Part shown: in pieces, positions 44,417-52,566 of the stretch | Layout of the letters: each line of letters opens with the position of its first letter | Numbering within the stretch: position 1 is the first letter of the stretch | Assembly: GCF_019803445.1 (NCBI RefSeq) | Contig: NZ_CP081844.1 | Coordinates: 186,001 to 250,000, forward strand | Reading direction: 5' to 3' | Origin: Caenibius sp. WL | GTDB taxonomy: Bacteria > Pseudomonadota > Alphaproteobacteria > Sphingomonadales > Sphingomonadaceae | Length of the DNA stretch: 64,000 nt | Notes under the pieces: model-generated | What the model saw: only the letters and a program-made list of their open reading frames with translations | Told to the model about the DNA's origin: nothing | Databases searched by the model: none | Program-made: the position numbers and the translations under genes

Positions 44417-44434
44417 GTCACATAAATCTGTCAC
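44417..44434 (+). promoter_or_regulatory. PHO-box-like site before TBDR/phosphoesterase operon
   Basis: GTCACATAAATCTGTCAC. The second half CTGTCAC and the AAAT spacer match the classical PhoB box (CTGTCAT-N4-CTGTCAC) and the first half matches 4 of 7. It can also be read as GTCACATAA direct repeats 13 bp apart (44417 and 44430). It ends 55 bp before the GTG start of the receptor, with AT-rich TATCGATAC following where a -10 would be. Confidence 0.45.
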
Positions 44435-44489
44435 ATAATATCGATACACGCCCGTCCCGTAAATCACCATCGTATTGAGGGACTCACTC

Positions 44490-46811
44490 GTGAACAAGAA
44501 TCTCCTGCTGCTTTCCAGCGCGCTGTCGTTCGTCTCCGTTCCCGCTTTCGCGGCGCAGGACACGGCAAGCGACACCGCAGCCGATGCCAGCGGTAACGCG
44601 GCCGATATCGTCGTGACCGCGCAAAAACGCGAACAGCGCATCACCGATGTGCCGATTTCGATCAGCGCCTACAACGGCGCGTTCCTGGAACAGATCGGCG
44701 GCACCGAGCTGAACAAGGTTTCGGCGATCACGCCGGGCTTCGTGATCCAGTTGCAGGACAAGTTCGCCCCCGGCTTTTCGGTGCGCGGCATCACGTCGAA
44801 CGACTTTTCGCCCCAGTCCGAACAGCGCGTCGCCGTGTTTCAGGATGGCGTGGCGGTGACGCAGACCGCATCGGCCTATGGCGAACTGTTCGATATCGAC
44901 CGGATCGAAGTGGAAAAGGGCCCGCAATCGACCTTGCACGGCCGCTCCGCGCTGAACGGCGGGGTGTCGATCTTCCAGAAGCGGCCGACCGACGATTTCT
45001 CGGTCGAGGTAAAAGGCGGGATCGGCAATTACGATTACTTCAGCGCGCAGGGCGTGGTGAACCTGCCGATCGGCGACACGCTGGGCATCCGTTTCGGCGC
45101 GCTGAAGCGCAAGCGCGACGGATTCGTGAAAGACAGCGACGGCAGCGGCACGTACAACGCGGTCAATGCCGAGGCCTATCGTTTCGCGGGCAAGTGGGAA
45201 CCGTCGGAGGCGTTCAGCTTCAATCTGATCGCCACTTACGATGTCGATCACACGAAGGGCGGCGTGCCGTTCAAGTCGCGTACGTTCCTGCCGCTCGACC
45301 AGAAAACCGGGACGGTGGCCGGCGACATGAAATTCTGGACGCCGACCCATCTCGACACGTTCGGCACGCTGCCCGATCCCTACTTCAAGCGGAAAATCCT
45401 CGGGATCAGCGGCACGGCCGACTGGCGCCTGAACGACACGCTGAGCCTGACCTCGATCACCGGCTATCGCTGGTACGACGCCTGCCAGTCGGGCGACAAC
45501 GACGGCACGCCGACCAATCTCATCGCCTATCACCAGTGCAACGACGGCAAGCAGATTTCCGAGGAACTGCGGCTCAATTTCTCCGATCTGGGCATTTTCG
45601 AAGGCTTCGTCGGCGGCAGCGTGTTCCACGCCAGCAACGGCATGAGCATGGAAATGGGCTATGACGAACGCGCCATGGCCCTGTTGCTGAGCGGGACGCT
45701 GCAACAATTCGCGCCCAAGGGCCTGACCAACGCCCAGATCAACGCTCTGCTCGGCCCGGCCGCCGGCACGTTCAAGGCCTTCCATCTCGATCAGCAACTG
45801 ACCGGCGCGAAAATCACCACGTTCGATCTCTTCGCCGATGTCACCGCGCATCTGACCGACCGGCTCGAACTGTTCGCGGGCGGGCGGGTGACCTGGGACA
45901 GAAAGAAGCTCACCCTGCAAGGGCTCACCCCGCTCGGCCCGTCCTCGCTGACCGGCGGCGGGCTGTTGCTCAAGCCCACACCCGATGGCGCGGTGCTGCG
46001 CGGCAGCAATTCCTCCAGCATCGTCACCGGCCGCGCGGGCCTGCGGTTCACACTTTCGCCCAACGTCAATCTCTACGCCGTCTATGGCATCGGCAAGCGG
46101 CCGGAAGTGCTGCAGCTCAACCCCACCACCCCGTCGCAACTGATCCCGGCCGAAACGCTGAAATCGGGCGAAGCGGGGATCAAGTTCCGCCTGCTGGGCG
46201 GCAGGCTCGTGGGCGATGCCTCGGTGTTCTACTACAAGTACAGCAATTTCCAGACGCTGGGCCTGAGGAACGGCATCGTCGCCACTGTCAACGCGGGCAA
46301 GGCCGATGCCTATGGTTTCGAAACACAGCTCAGTTATGAAATCACGCCGGGCATTTCGATCTTCGGCAGCTACGGCTTCAATCACGGCCGCTTCCGTGCC
46401 GGGCTGTATGACGGCAACCGGTTCCGCAACAGCCCGGATCACAAGTTCGCCATCGGCGGCAATTTCGAAGCTCCGCTGGCGGGCGGCACGATCGGTTTCG
46501 CCCCGACGTATAGCTGGCAATCGAAGATGTTCTTCTTCGAAGACAACGACCGGCTCGATCTCCAGCAGCGCGTGCCCGCCGCCTATTCCGACCGCGTGGT
46601 GGACGAATATCAGAACGGATTCGGCCAGCTGAGCGCCCGGATCACGTTCGCGCCCGAAAACAAACGCTGGTCAGTTGCGCTGATTGGCGACAATCTGACC
46701 GACAAGAAGCATCTGGTCGATGCGGGCAACACGGGGGACTATTTCGGCATTCCGACTTTCATTGCCGGCTCGCGGCGCACCGTGCGCGCCGAATTCGGGC
46801 TCGCATTCTGA
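44490..46811 (+). CDS. TonB-dependent receptor, divergent plug motif
   Basis: Outer-membrane receptor of 773 residues. The GTG at 44490 is chosen because VNKNLLLLSSALSFVSVPAFAAQ is a clean signal peptide and GAGGG lies at suitable distance; a TTG at 44475 is also in frame. The plug has DIVVTAQKREQRITDVPISI, but the usual RGPQGTLYGRNT motif is altered to KGPQSTLHGRSALNG, setting this receptor apart from the other four. The barrel ends EFGLAF. It forms a two-gene unit with the phosphoesterase (29-bp gap), behind a PHO-box-like site, so phosphate-ester uptake is the working hypothesis. Confidence 0.9.
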   Translation: MNKNLLLLSSALSFVSVPAFAAQDTASDTAADASGNAADIVVTAQKREQRITDVPISISAYNGAFLEQIGGTELNKVSAITPGFVIQLQDKFAPGFSVRGITSNDFSPQSEQRVAVFQDGVAVTQTASAYGELFDIDRIEVEKGPQSTLHGRSALNGGVSIFQKRPTDDFSVEVKGGIGNYDYFSAQGVVNLPIGDTLGIRFGALKRKRDGFVKDSDGSGTYNAVNAEAYRFAGKWEPSEAFSFNLIATYDVDHTKGGVPFKSRTFLPLDQKTGTVAGDMKFWTPTHLDTFGTLPDPYFKRKILGISGTADWRLNDTLSLTSITGYRWYDACQSGDNDGTPTNLIAYHQCNDGKQISEELRLNFSDLGIFEGFVGGSVFHASNGMSMEMGYDERAMALLLSGTLQQFAPKGLTNAQINALLGPAAGTFKAFHLDQQLTGAKITTFDLFADVTAHLTDRLELFAGGRVTWDRKKLTLQGLTPLGPSSLTGGGLLLKPTPDGAVLRGSNSSSIVTGRAGLRFTLSPNVNLYAVYGIGKRPEVLQLNPTTPSQLIPAETLKSGEAGIKFRLLGGRLVGDASVFYYKYSNFQTLGLRNGIVATVNAGKADAYGFETQLSYEITPGISIFGSYGFNHGRFRAGLYDGNRFRNSPDHKFAIGGNFEAPLAGGTIGFAPTYSWQSKMFFFEDNDRLDLQQRVPAAYSDRVVDEYQNGFGQLSARITFAPENKRWSVALIGDNLTDKKHLVDAGNTGDYFGIPTFIAGSRRTVRAEFGLAF

Positions 46812-46840
46812 CACAACACAACACGACAAGGAGAGATTTG

Positions 46841-48154
46841 ATGAGTTCGTTTATGCAGTTCACGCGCCGCGCGATGATGGCCTGCGCGCTGTCCGCCGTC
46901 GCGATCGCCGCGATCCCGCTGCCGGCCTTCGCCGCGGATGACAGCTTTACCATTGCCGTGATTCCCGACACGCAGAATTACATGGATTACATGCATCAGA
47001 AGGCGGAAGGCTTCCCCTTCGATGCCAACGAACAGTTCTTCGCCCAGATGGCCTATATCGCCGCCAACGTGGAAAGCGCGGGCGGCGATATCGCCTTCGT
47101 CACTTCGCTGGGCGACGTGTGGCAGCACCAGACGCTGCTGATCGATCCGGCCCATGAAAAACGCGGGTTCAAGCGGGCGGTCAATCCCTTCCTGGACAAT
47201 CATTTCGCCCCCACCGAAAAGGTCAAGACGGTGGAAATGCCCGCCGCGCGCAAGGGCTTCGAAATGATCGCGGGCAAAGTGCCGTTCTCGGTCGTGCCGG
47301 GCAATCACGATTATGACGCGATGTGGACCGATTCCAACCATCCGCCCGCCAAGGAACTGAAAAGCATGAACGATATCGGCATGCTGCACGCGGGCGGGCT
47401 CAACAATTTCAAATCGGTCTTTTCCAACAAGTCGGACTTCTTCAAAGGCAAGAGCTGGTACGTCGCCAGCCATGACGACGGCGCCGACAGCGCGCAGATC
47501 TTCACCGCGGGCGGCTATCGCTTCCTCCACATCGGGCTCCAGTTCGATGCGCCCAACGCCTCGCTCGCCTGGGCGGCGGAAGTGATCAAGAAGTATCCCG
47601 GCCTGCCGACGATCGTATCGACGCACGATTATCTCGACACCAGCGGGCAGCGCCTCGCCAATCCGATTATCGACAACGCCGCGATCGATCCGGAAGACAA
47701 CAACCCGCAGATGGTGTGGGACAAGTTCATCAGCCAGCACGACCAGATTTTCATGGTGCTGTGCGGCCACGAACATGCGCAGGCTTTCCGCGTGGACGAC
47801 AACCGCTTCGGCAACAAGGTCTATCAGATCCTTTCGGACTATCAGGCGCGCGGGCAGACCGCCAAGGACGCCGGGGTCAAGCTGCAATATGGCGAAGGGA
47901 TCGGCGATGGCTGGCTGCGGCTGATGACGTTCGACATGGCGCCCGCCACGCCTTCGGTGCAGATTCGCACCTATTCCAGCCATTACAAGCAGCTCAGCAG
48001 CGAAACGCCGCAATACGTTTCGTGGTACAAGGCGGAAGAAAAGCCGCACCTGAGCGACGAGGACTATCTCAAGGGCGACGAGTTCAAGATCGATCTCACC
48101 GATTTCCGCGCCCGTTTCGACAAGACGGCACGCGTGGCGAAAGCGGCGCAATAA
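46841..48154 (+). CDS. Secreted calcineurin-like metallophosphoesterase
   Basis: A 437-residue metallophosphoesterase with the metal-binding blocks IPDTQ (about 43), SLGDVWQH (about 88), VPGNHDYD (about 153) and CGHEH (about 308), the classical D-GD-GNHD-GHxH set. The N-terminus FTRRAMMACALSAVAIAAIPLPAFA is a signal peptide with a twin-arginine pair, so periplasmic delivery, perhaps via Tat, is likely. The ATG at 46841 is seven nucleotides from AAGGAG. It would release phosphate from phosphoesters brought in by the upstream receptor. A strong terminator follows. The substrate (nucleotide, phosphodiester or sugar phosphate) is undefined. Confidence 0.87.
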   Translation: MSSFMQFTRRAMMACALSAVAIAAIPLPAFAADDSFTIAVIPDTQNYMDYMHQKAEGFPFDANEQFFAQMAYIAANVESAGGDIAFVTSLGDVWQHQTLLIDPAHEKRGFKRAVNPFLDNHFAPTEKVKTVEMPAARKGFEMIAGKVPFSVVPGNHDYDAMWTDSNHPPAKELKSMNDIGMLHAGGLNNFKSVFSNKSDFFKGKSWYVASHDDGADSAQIFTAGGYRFLHIGLQFDAPNASLAWAAEVIKKYPGLPTIVSTHDYLDTSGQRLANPIIDNAAIDPEDNNPQMVWDKFISQHDQIFMVLCGHEHAQAFRVDDNRFGNKVYQILSDYQARGQTAKDAGVKLQYGEGIGDGWLRLMTFDMAPATPSVQIRTYSSHYKQLSSETPQYVSWYKAEEKPHLSDEDYLKGDEFKIDLTDFRARFDKTARVAKAAQ

Positions 48155-48171
48155 ACCCCACCGCTTAGAAC

Positions 48172-48206
48172 AGGGTGCGATCATCGGCCATGATCGCACC
48201 CTTTTT
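48172..48206 (+). terminator. Rho-independent terminator
   Basis: Perfect 12-bp stem AGGGTGCGATCA/TGATCGCACCCT (48172-48183 with 48191-48202), 7-nt loop, and five Ts (48202-48206). It lies 17 bp after the phosphoesterase stop. Confidence 0.88.
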
Positions 48207-48366
48207 GTTGGGGTACGGAATTATTTATCGGGCGGCAGACGGCAAAGCCTGCACGCAGCCACACACGCCCCTCTTGTACTTGGCCGCCAGTCGCGTAGTC
48301 CTTGCCGCCAAACCATAAACAACGCCGACGCACCGATGGCGGCGAACGACAGGAGAGTGCAAGCAC

Positions 48367-49146
48367 ATGGAAGGCATCAAGGACAAGGCGGTTATCGTCA
48401 CCGGCGGCGGCTCGGGGATCGGCGCGGCGATCGCCGAACATTTCCACGCGGCGGGCGCGCAGGTGGTGATCGCCGGGCGCGACGTGGCCAGGCTGGAAGC
48501 GCAAGCCGCGAAAATGGCCGATCCCGCGCGGGTGCGCCACACCCAGGCCGATGTCGGCCGGATCGAGGATATGGAAGCGCTGATCGCCTTCTGCCTGGAA
48601 CAGTTCGGGCGGCTGGATGTGCTGGTCAACAATGCCGGTTCGGGGATGCTCGGGCCGATTGCCGATATCGATCCCGCGGTGTGGCGCCATGTCATCGCCA
48701 CCGATCTCGATTCCGTGTTCTACGGCGCAAAATTCGCGATTCCCCATCTGCTGAAAACGGGCGGATCGATCGTCAACATCTCCTCCATCTGCGGCGTGGC
48801 GGGCGATCCGGGGTTTGCCGCCTACAACGCGGCCAAGGCGGGCGTGATCAATTTCACCCGCTCGCTGGCGCTGGAAATGGCCGACAAGGGCGTGCGCGCC
48901 AACACCATCAGCCCCGGCCTGATCCGCACCCCGTCGACCGAACAGGTGCCGCCGCCCTCTTTCGCCGGGTGGGAATCGCTGATCCCGATGGGCCGCGCGG
49001 GCACGGTGGACGAAATCGCGAGCATGGCGGTGTTCCTCGCCAGCGATGGGGCGAGCTATATCACCGGGCAGAATTTCGTGGTCGACGGCGGCATCACCGC
49101 CCACACCGGCCAGCCGCATTTCCTGCGCTATCACGCGATGGGATAA
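48367..49146 (+). CDS. Short-chain dehydrogenase/reductase
   Basis: Classical SDR of 259 residues: TGGGSGIG near residues 13-20, NNAGSG near 88-93, catalytic Ser in ISSICG and YNAAK near 154. The FabG-like C-terminus reads YITGQNFVVDGGI. Asp-less AGRDVARLE after strand 2 leaves the cofactor open. GACAGGAGAG precedes the start. First of two plus-strand SDRs; the gap of 123 bp to the next allows a shared or separate transcript. Substrate unknown. Confidence 0.86.
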   Translation: MEGIKDKAVIVTGGGSGIGAAIAEHFHAAGAQVVIAGRDVARLEAQAAKMADPARVRHTQADVGRIEDMEALIAFCLEQFGRLDVLVNNAGSGMLGPIADIDPAVWRHVIATDLDSVFYGAKFAIPHLLKTGGSIVNISSICGVAGDPGFAAYNAAKAGVINFTRSLALEMADKGVRANTISPGLIRTPSTEQVPPPSFAGWESLIPMGRAGTVDEIASMAVFLASDGASYITGQNFVVDGGITAHTGQPHFLRYHAMG

Positions 49147-49269
49147 GCCCGCCGCGCGCCATCGGCCCCCTGCCCGCTCTTGACACCGCCCCCATGCGGA
49201 ATCACGGTTCGCAGGGCAGGCCGCATGGCGCCAGCCGGGCAAGAGGCCAACCGTGAAAGGGGATAATCC

Positions 49270-50223
49270 ATGACAGGCCAGTTTGGCGCGAAATCGACAA
49301 CCGACGAGGTGCTGGATGGCATCGCCCTGGGCGGCAAGCGCGCTCTGATCACCGGCGTTTCGGCCGGGCTGGGCGTGGAAACCGCGCGGGCCCTGGCGGC
49401 GCGCGGCGCCGCCGTGGTGGGCGCGGCGCGCGATCTCGCCAAAGCGGAAGAGGCGACCGGCGGAGTCCGCGCGGCGGCGGCGGCCGGTGGCGGCACCTTC
49501 ACGCTCGTCGAACTCGATCTCGCTTCGCTCGCCAGTGTGCGGGCCTGCTCCGACCGGCTGCAGGCCGATGGCCGCCCGTTCGATATCGTGATCGCCAACG
49601 CCGGGGTCATGGCGACGCCGTTCGGCCACACGCAAGACGGGTTCGAAACCCAGTTCGGCACCAACCATCTCGGCCATTTCCTGCTGATCAACCGGATCGC
49701 CCCGCTGATCGCCGATGGCGGGCGGGTGGTGATCCTGTCGTCGGGCGGCCACCAGATCAGCGATGTCGATCTGGCCGATCCCCATTTCGCCAGCACGCCT
49801 TACGATCCGTGGGTCGCCTATGGCCGGGCGAAAACGGCCAACGCGCTGTTCGCGGTGGGGCTGGACAAGCGGCTGCGCCAGCGCGGCATTCGCGCCTGCT
49901 CTGTGATGCCAGGCGCGATCCACACCGATCTGGGCCGCTACATGACGCCGGAAACGGTCGCCGCGCTGCTGGAAAGCGTCAAGACATCGGGTTCGGGCAA
50001 GCTGGAATACAAGACCGTGCCGCAAGGCGCGGCGACATCCGTCTGGGCCGCCGCAGTGGCCGATGGCGATGCGGTCGGCGGGCGCTATTGCGAGGATTGC
50101 CAGATCGCGGAAACGGCCTCGGCCAGCATCACCGGCGGCGGTGTGCAGCCCTATGCGCTCGATCCCGAAAACGCCGAACAACTCTGGGCAAAGAGCGAGG
50201 AACTGGTCGGCGAACGGTTCTGA
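49270..50223 (+). CDS. SDR, retinol dehydrogenase/WWOX-like
   Basis: A longer SDR of 317 residues in the style of retinol dehydrogenase/protochlorophyllide-reductase-like members: TGVSAGLG near residues 28-35, IANAGVMATP near 113, GTNHLGHFLL, catalytic Ser in LSSGG and YGRAK near 182. After residue 230 it has the extended C-terminus (VGGRYCEDCQIAE) seen in this branch. GAAAGGGG precedes the ATG. The second copy of the repeat element begins 47 bp after its stop. Confidence 0.85.
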   Translation: MTGQFGAKSTTDEVLDGIALGGKRALITGVSAGLGVETARALAARGAAVVGAARDLAKAEEATGGVRAAAAAGGGTFTLVELDLASLASVRACSDRLQADGRPFDIVIANAGVMATPFGHTQDGFETQFGTNHLGHFLLINRIAPLIADGGRVVILSSGGHQISDVDLADPHFASTPYDPWVAYGRAKTANALFAVGLDKRLRQRGIRACSVMPGAIHTDLGRYMTPETVAALLESVKTSGSGKLEYKTVPQGAATSVWAAAVADGDAVGGRYCEDCQIAETASASITGGGVQPYALDPENAEQLWAKSEELVGERF

Positions 50224-50270
50224 CCACGCCTGCCGTTTCATCCAATCTTACCGTGCGGCGGCGCATGCGA

Positions 50271-50590
50271 GTTGACGCAGAACAGCCCGAAAGTGCGCCG
50301 CCCCTACCCCTTGGCGGGGAGGCCGCAAACGGCGCGGCCCATAACATAGCATCCTGAAAAACAAGGGTATCTTACCGAGACCAAGGCAGTGACGGAATAT
50401 CCCGCACACACACGCGCCATACATGGTGTGTGACTTTTCGCGCCGGTATCCTGATACCGTCCGGGTGGCACATGGCGGCTTGGAGCATAGTCTGCTCCGC
50501 CTCGTAATCACGCCGGGGGAATCGGAATGAGCGGGATGTCTGCGCTGGGTCATCGCACAGGATAAGCCACGTTTCGCGCGTGTAGGAAAG
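50271..50590 (+). repeat. Repeated intergenic element, copy 2
   Basis: Blocks A (50271-50298), B (about 50418-50459) and C (50550-50590) match copy 1 at 20224-20520 in order and orientation. Block spacing from the start of A is similar (B at 147 against 136, C at 279 against 256). In this copy the block B core is a perfect 16-bp palindrome, CGGTATC-CT-GATACCG (50444-50459). CCCATAAC at 50338-50345 is also shared. The stretches between blocks are unrelated or strongly diverged. Confidence 0.75.
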
Positions 50591-50701
50591 GTCAGTCTAT
50601 CGCGGCCCCCGCGAAGGGCCGATAGACCTGCCCCGCTTCCGAAGTTGCGCAGGCATTCCGCCCGTTGAGCGCATATTTGCACACGACACGATCGCCCAAA
50701 G

Positions 50702-50728
50702 AAAAAGGGGCGCAGCCCGCGCCCCTTT
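50702..50728 (-). terminator. Rho-independent terminator of minus-strand SDR
   Basis: On the minus strand: AAAGGGGCGC, 5-nt loop, GCGCCCC, then five Ts. It lies 22 bp beyond the SDR stop at 50750. Confidence 0.8.
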
Positions 50729-50749
50729 CCCCAGTCCTGACAGGCCGGA

Positions 50750-51508
50750 TCAGATCGCGGTCTGGCCGCCGTCGATCGTCAGGATCGTGCCGGTGGCATT
50801 GACCGCCGCATCCGATGCGAGGAACGCGATCGCCGCCGCCATTTCGGAGGGATCGGAACCCTTCTGCGTCAACGGCGAGAGGCGGCTCATCAGTTCGAGA
50901 TCGACATCCGGCCCGAAATTGCCACCATCCTTGGTCATCGGGGTCAGCACATGGCCGGGGCAGATCGCGTTCACGCGCACGCCGCGCCGCGAATATTCCG
51001 CCGCCATCGATTTGGTCAGCCCGACAACGCCGGATTTGGACGCGCTGTAGGCCGCGCCATAAGGGATACCCACGAGGCCCGCCGTCGAAGCGACATTGAC
51101 GATGCAGCCGCCGGTTTCCAGCAGGTGCGGAATGGCGCGCTTGCTGATGAAGAACGGCCCGTTGAGATTGACTGACAGGACTTTCAGCCACAGTTCGTCA
51201 GGAAACTGTTCGGTCGGCCCGTTGCCGAGCACGCCCGCGATGTTGCACACCACATCCAGCTTGCCCAACGCTTTCACGCTCTCATCGATAAGGCGGGTGC
51301 AGCTATCCGGGTCCGAGGTATCGCAGGCCACGGGCACGACTTTGCCCTTGGCCCCGCCGGCCAGCTTCTGTGCCGCGGCGTTCAGACCCTGTTCGTTGAG
51401 ATCGGCGATCACGATATCCGCGCCCGAACGGGAAAACAGCTCTGCCGTGGCATAGCCGATGCCCGATGCGCCGCCCGTGATCAAAACGGCCTTACCAGTA
51501 AAATCCAT
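50750..51508 (-). CDS. Short-chain dehydrogenase/reductase
   Basis: Classical SDR of 252 residues: TGGASGIG near residues 12-19, VIADLNEQG after strand 2 (Asp favours NAD), CNIAGV near 83, catalytic Ser in VASTAG and YSASK near 150. The C-terminus ATGTILTIDGGQTAI is FabG-like. The ATG at 51508 (MDFTGKAVLITGG) is chosen; an in-frame TTG six bases upstream would add two residues. Followed by a clear terminator. It may be transcribed with the SDR upstream at 51582 (73-bp gap). Substrate unknown. Confidence 0.86.
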   Translation of the reverse strand: MDFTGKAVLITGGASGIGYATAELFSRSGADIVIADLNEQGLNAAAQKLAGGAKGKVVPVACDTSDPDSCTRLIDESVKALGKLDVVCNIAGVLGNGPTEQFPDELWLKVLSVNLNGPFFISKRAIPHLLETGGCIVNVASTAGLVGIPYGAAYSASKSGVVGLTKSMAAEYSRRGVRVNAICPGHVLTPMTKDGGNFGPDVDLELMSRLSPLTQKGSDPSEMAAAIAFLASDAAVNATGTILTIDGGQTAI

Positions 51509-51581
51509 CCACAATTCCCATCTTCTTGGTTGTTATCCGCGCGGGTGACCGGCACCCCGCAACCCGTTCCGGCATATCCTA

Positions 51582-52367
51582 TCAGCCCGGCATGTAAAGC
51601 TGCACGGCCTTTCCGCCGTCCACCGGCAAAGCGGCGCCGGTGATATAGCTGGCCGCGTTCGACAACATGAAAACGATCGCTTCGGCCAGTTCCTCCGGCT
51701 CCCCGCCACGCCCCATCGGGATGGCATCGGCCGTGCGTTCCGCCATGTCCGGGGCGCGGCTGGCGAATTCCTCCGTCGCCGCCGTCTGCACCTGCCCGGG
51801 AATGATGGCGTTGACGCGAATGGCATCGCGCGCACCCTCCATCGCGGCGGCGGCGGTGAAATGGATCAGCGCCGCCTTGGACGCGGAATAGCTGGCCATG
51901 TTGGCCGCGGCGCGAATGCCGCAGGTGGAGGAGATGTTGACGATGGCCCCGCGCTGGCGATCATGCAGCGGCTGCCCGGCCATCACTTTCATCGCGGCCT
52001 TGGTGCCGACGAACACCGCATCGGCGTTGACGGCGAAATCCTTGCGCCAGTGATCCAGCTTGAGCTGGGCGATCGGCGCATAGTGCACCGACATCGCATT
52101 GTTCACCATCATGTCCAACCGGCCGTATTTCGCCGCCACATCCTCCACCAGCGCGATGAAGGCATCGGTGTCCGACACGTCGAGCTGGCGCGCTTCCACT
52201 TCGCCGACAGCGGCGATTTCCGCGCGGGCGCTTTCCAGCTTTTCGGGGCGGCGGGCGCAGATCACCACCCGCGCGCCGCGCCGGGCGAGCAATTTGGCGG
52301 TGGCGAGACCGATCCCGTCGCTCCCCCCGGTGACAATGGCAACCTGCCCGACAAGATCCTGAGACAC
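51582..52367 (-). CDS. Short-chain dehydrogenase/reductase
   Basis: Classical SDR of 261 residues: TGGSDGIG near residues 13-20, CARRPEK after strand 2 (NADP-like), NNAMSV near 87, catalytic Ser in ISSTCG and YSASK near 157, C-terminus YITGAALPVDGG. The start is a GTG at 52367 (VSQDLVGQVAIVTGG) behind GAGGGG; the frame is open far upstream without family similarity. A TGGACT-N2-AGTCCA palindrome lies 85 bp upstream, between this gene and the divergent pirin. Substrate unknown. Confidence 0.85.
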   Translation of the reverse strand: MSQDLVGQVAIVTGGSDGIGLATAKLLARRGARVVICARRPEKLESARAEIAAVGEVEARQLDVSDTDAFIALVEDVAAKYGRLDMMVNNAMSVHYAPIAQLKLDHWRKDFAVNADAVFVGTKAAMKVMAGQPLHDRQRGAIVNISSTCGIRAAANMASYSASKAALIHFTAAAAMEGARDAIRVNAIIPGQVQTAATEEFASRAPDMAERTADAIPMGRGGEPEELAEAIVFMLSNAASYITGAALPVDGGKAVQLYMPG

Positions 52368-52451
52368 GCTTTCCCCTCTTCCTGACCAAAAGCCCGCCTC
52401 TTGCAAGGCGTGGCCTGACAATCCGGCACCCGTTTTCAGCACCAGAAGTAT

Positions 52452-52465
52452 TGGACTACAGTCCA
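52452..52465. promoter_or_regulatory. 14-bp palindrome TGGACT-N2-AGTCCA, candidate operator
   Basis: Perfect inverted repeat in the divergent region between the SDR (start 52367) and the pirin (start 52567). The GACT-N2-AGTC core also occurs at 5408-5417 before another SDR, suggesting one regulator for both. Confidence 0.4.
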
Positions 52466-52566
52466 CGAATAGCGGCAAGATTGTCGTTCCGCCATGGAAA
52501 ATGTCAGCCCCATGGCGCGCGGCTGTGCTAGACACGCCGCCCCGGCACACGAAGGAGAGCGCTGCC

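Larger units (their letters stand above)
50224..50749. other. 526-bp intergenic region containing repeat copy 2
   Basis: Lies between two convergent SDR genes. Positions 50271-50590 form the second copy of the repeated element, and a terminator for the minus-strand SDR lies at 50702-50728. No protein-coding gene is supported. It has no need to hold a promoter for either flanking gene, which makes the conserved blocks here harder to dismiss as ordinary promoter sequence. Confidence 0.6.
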
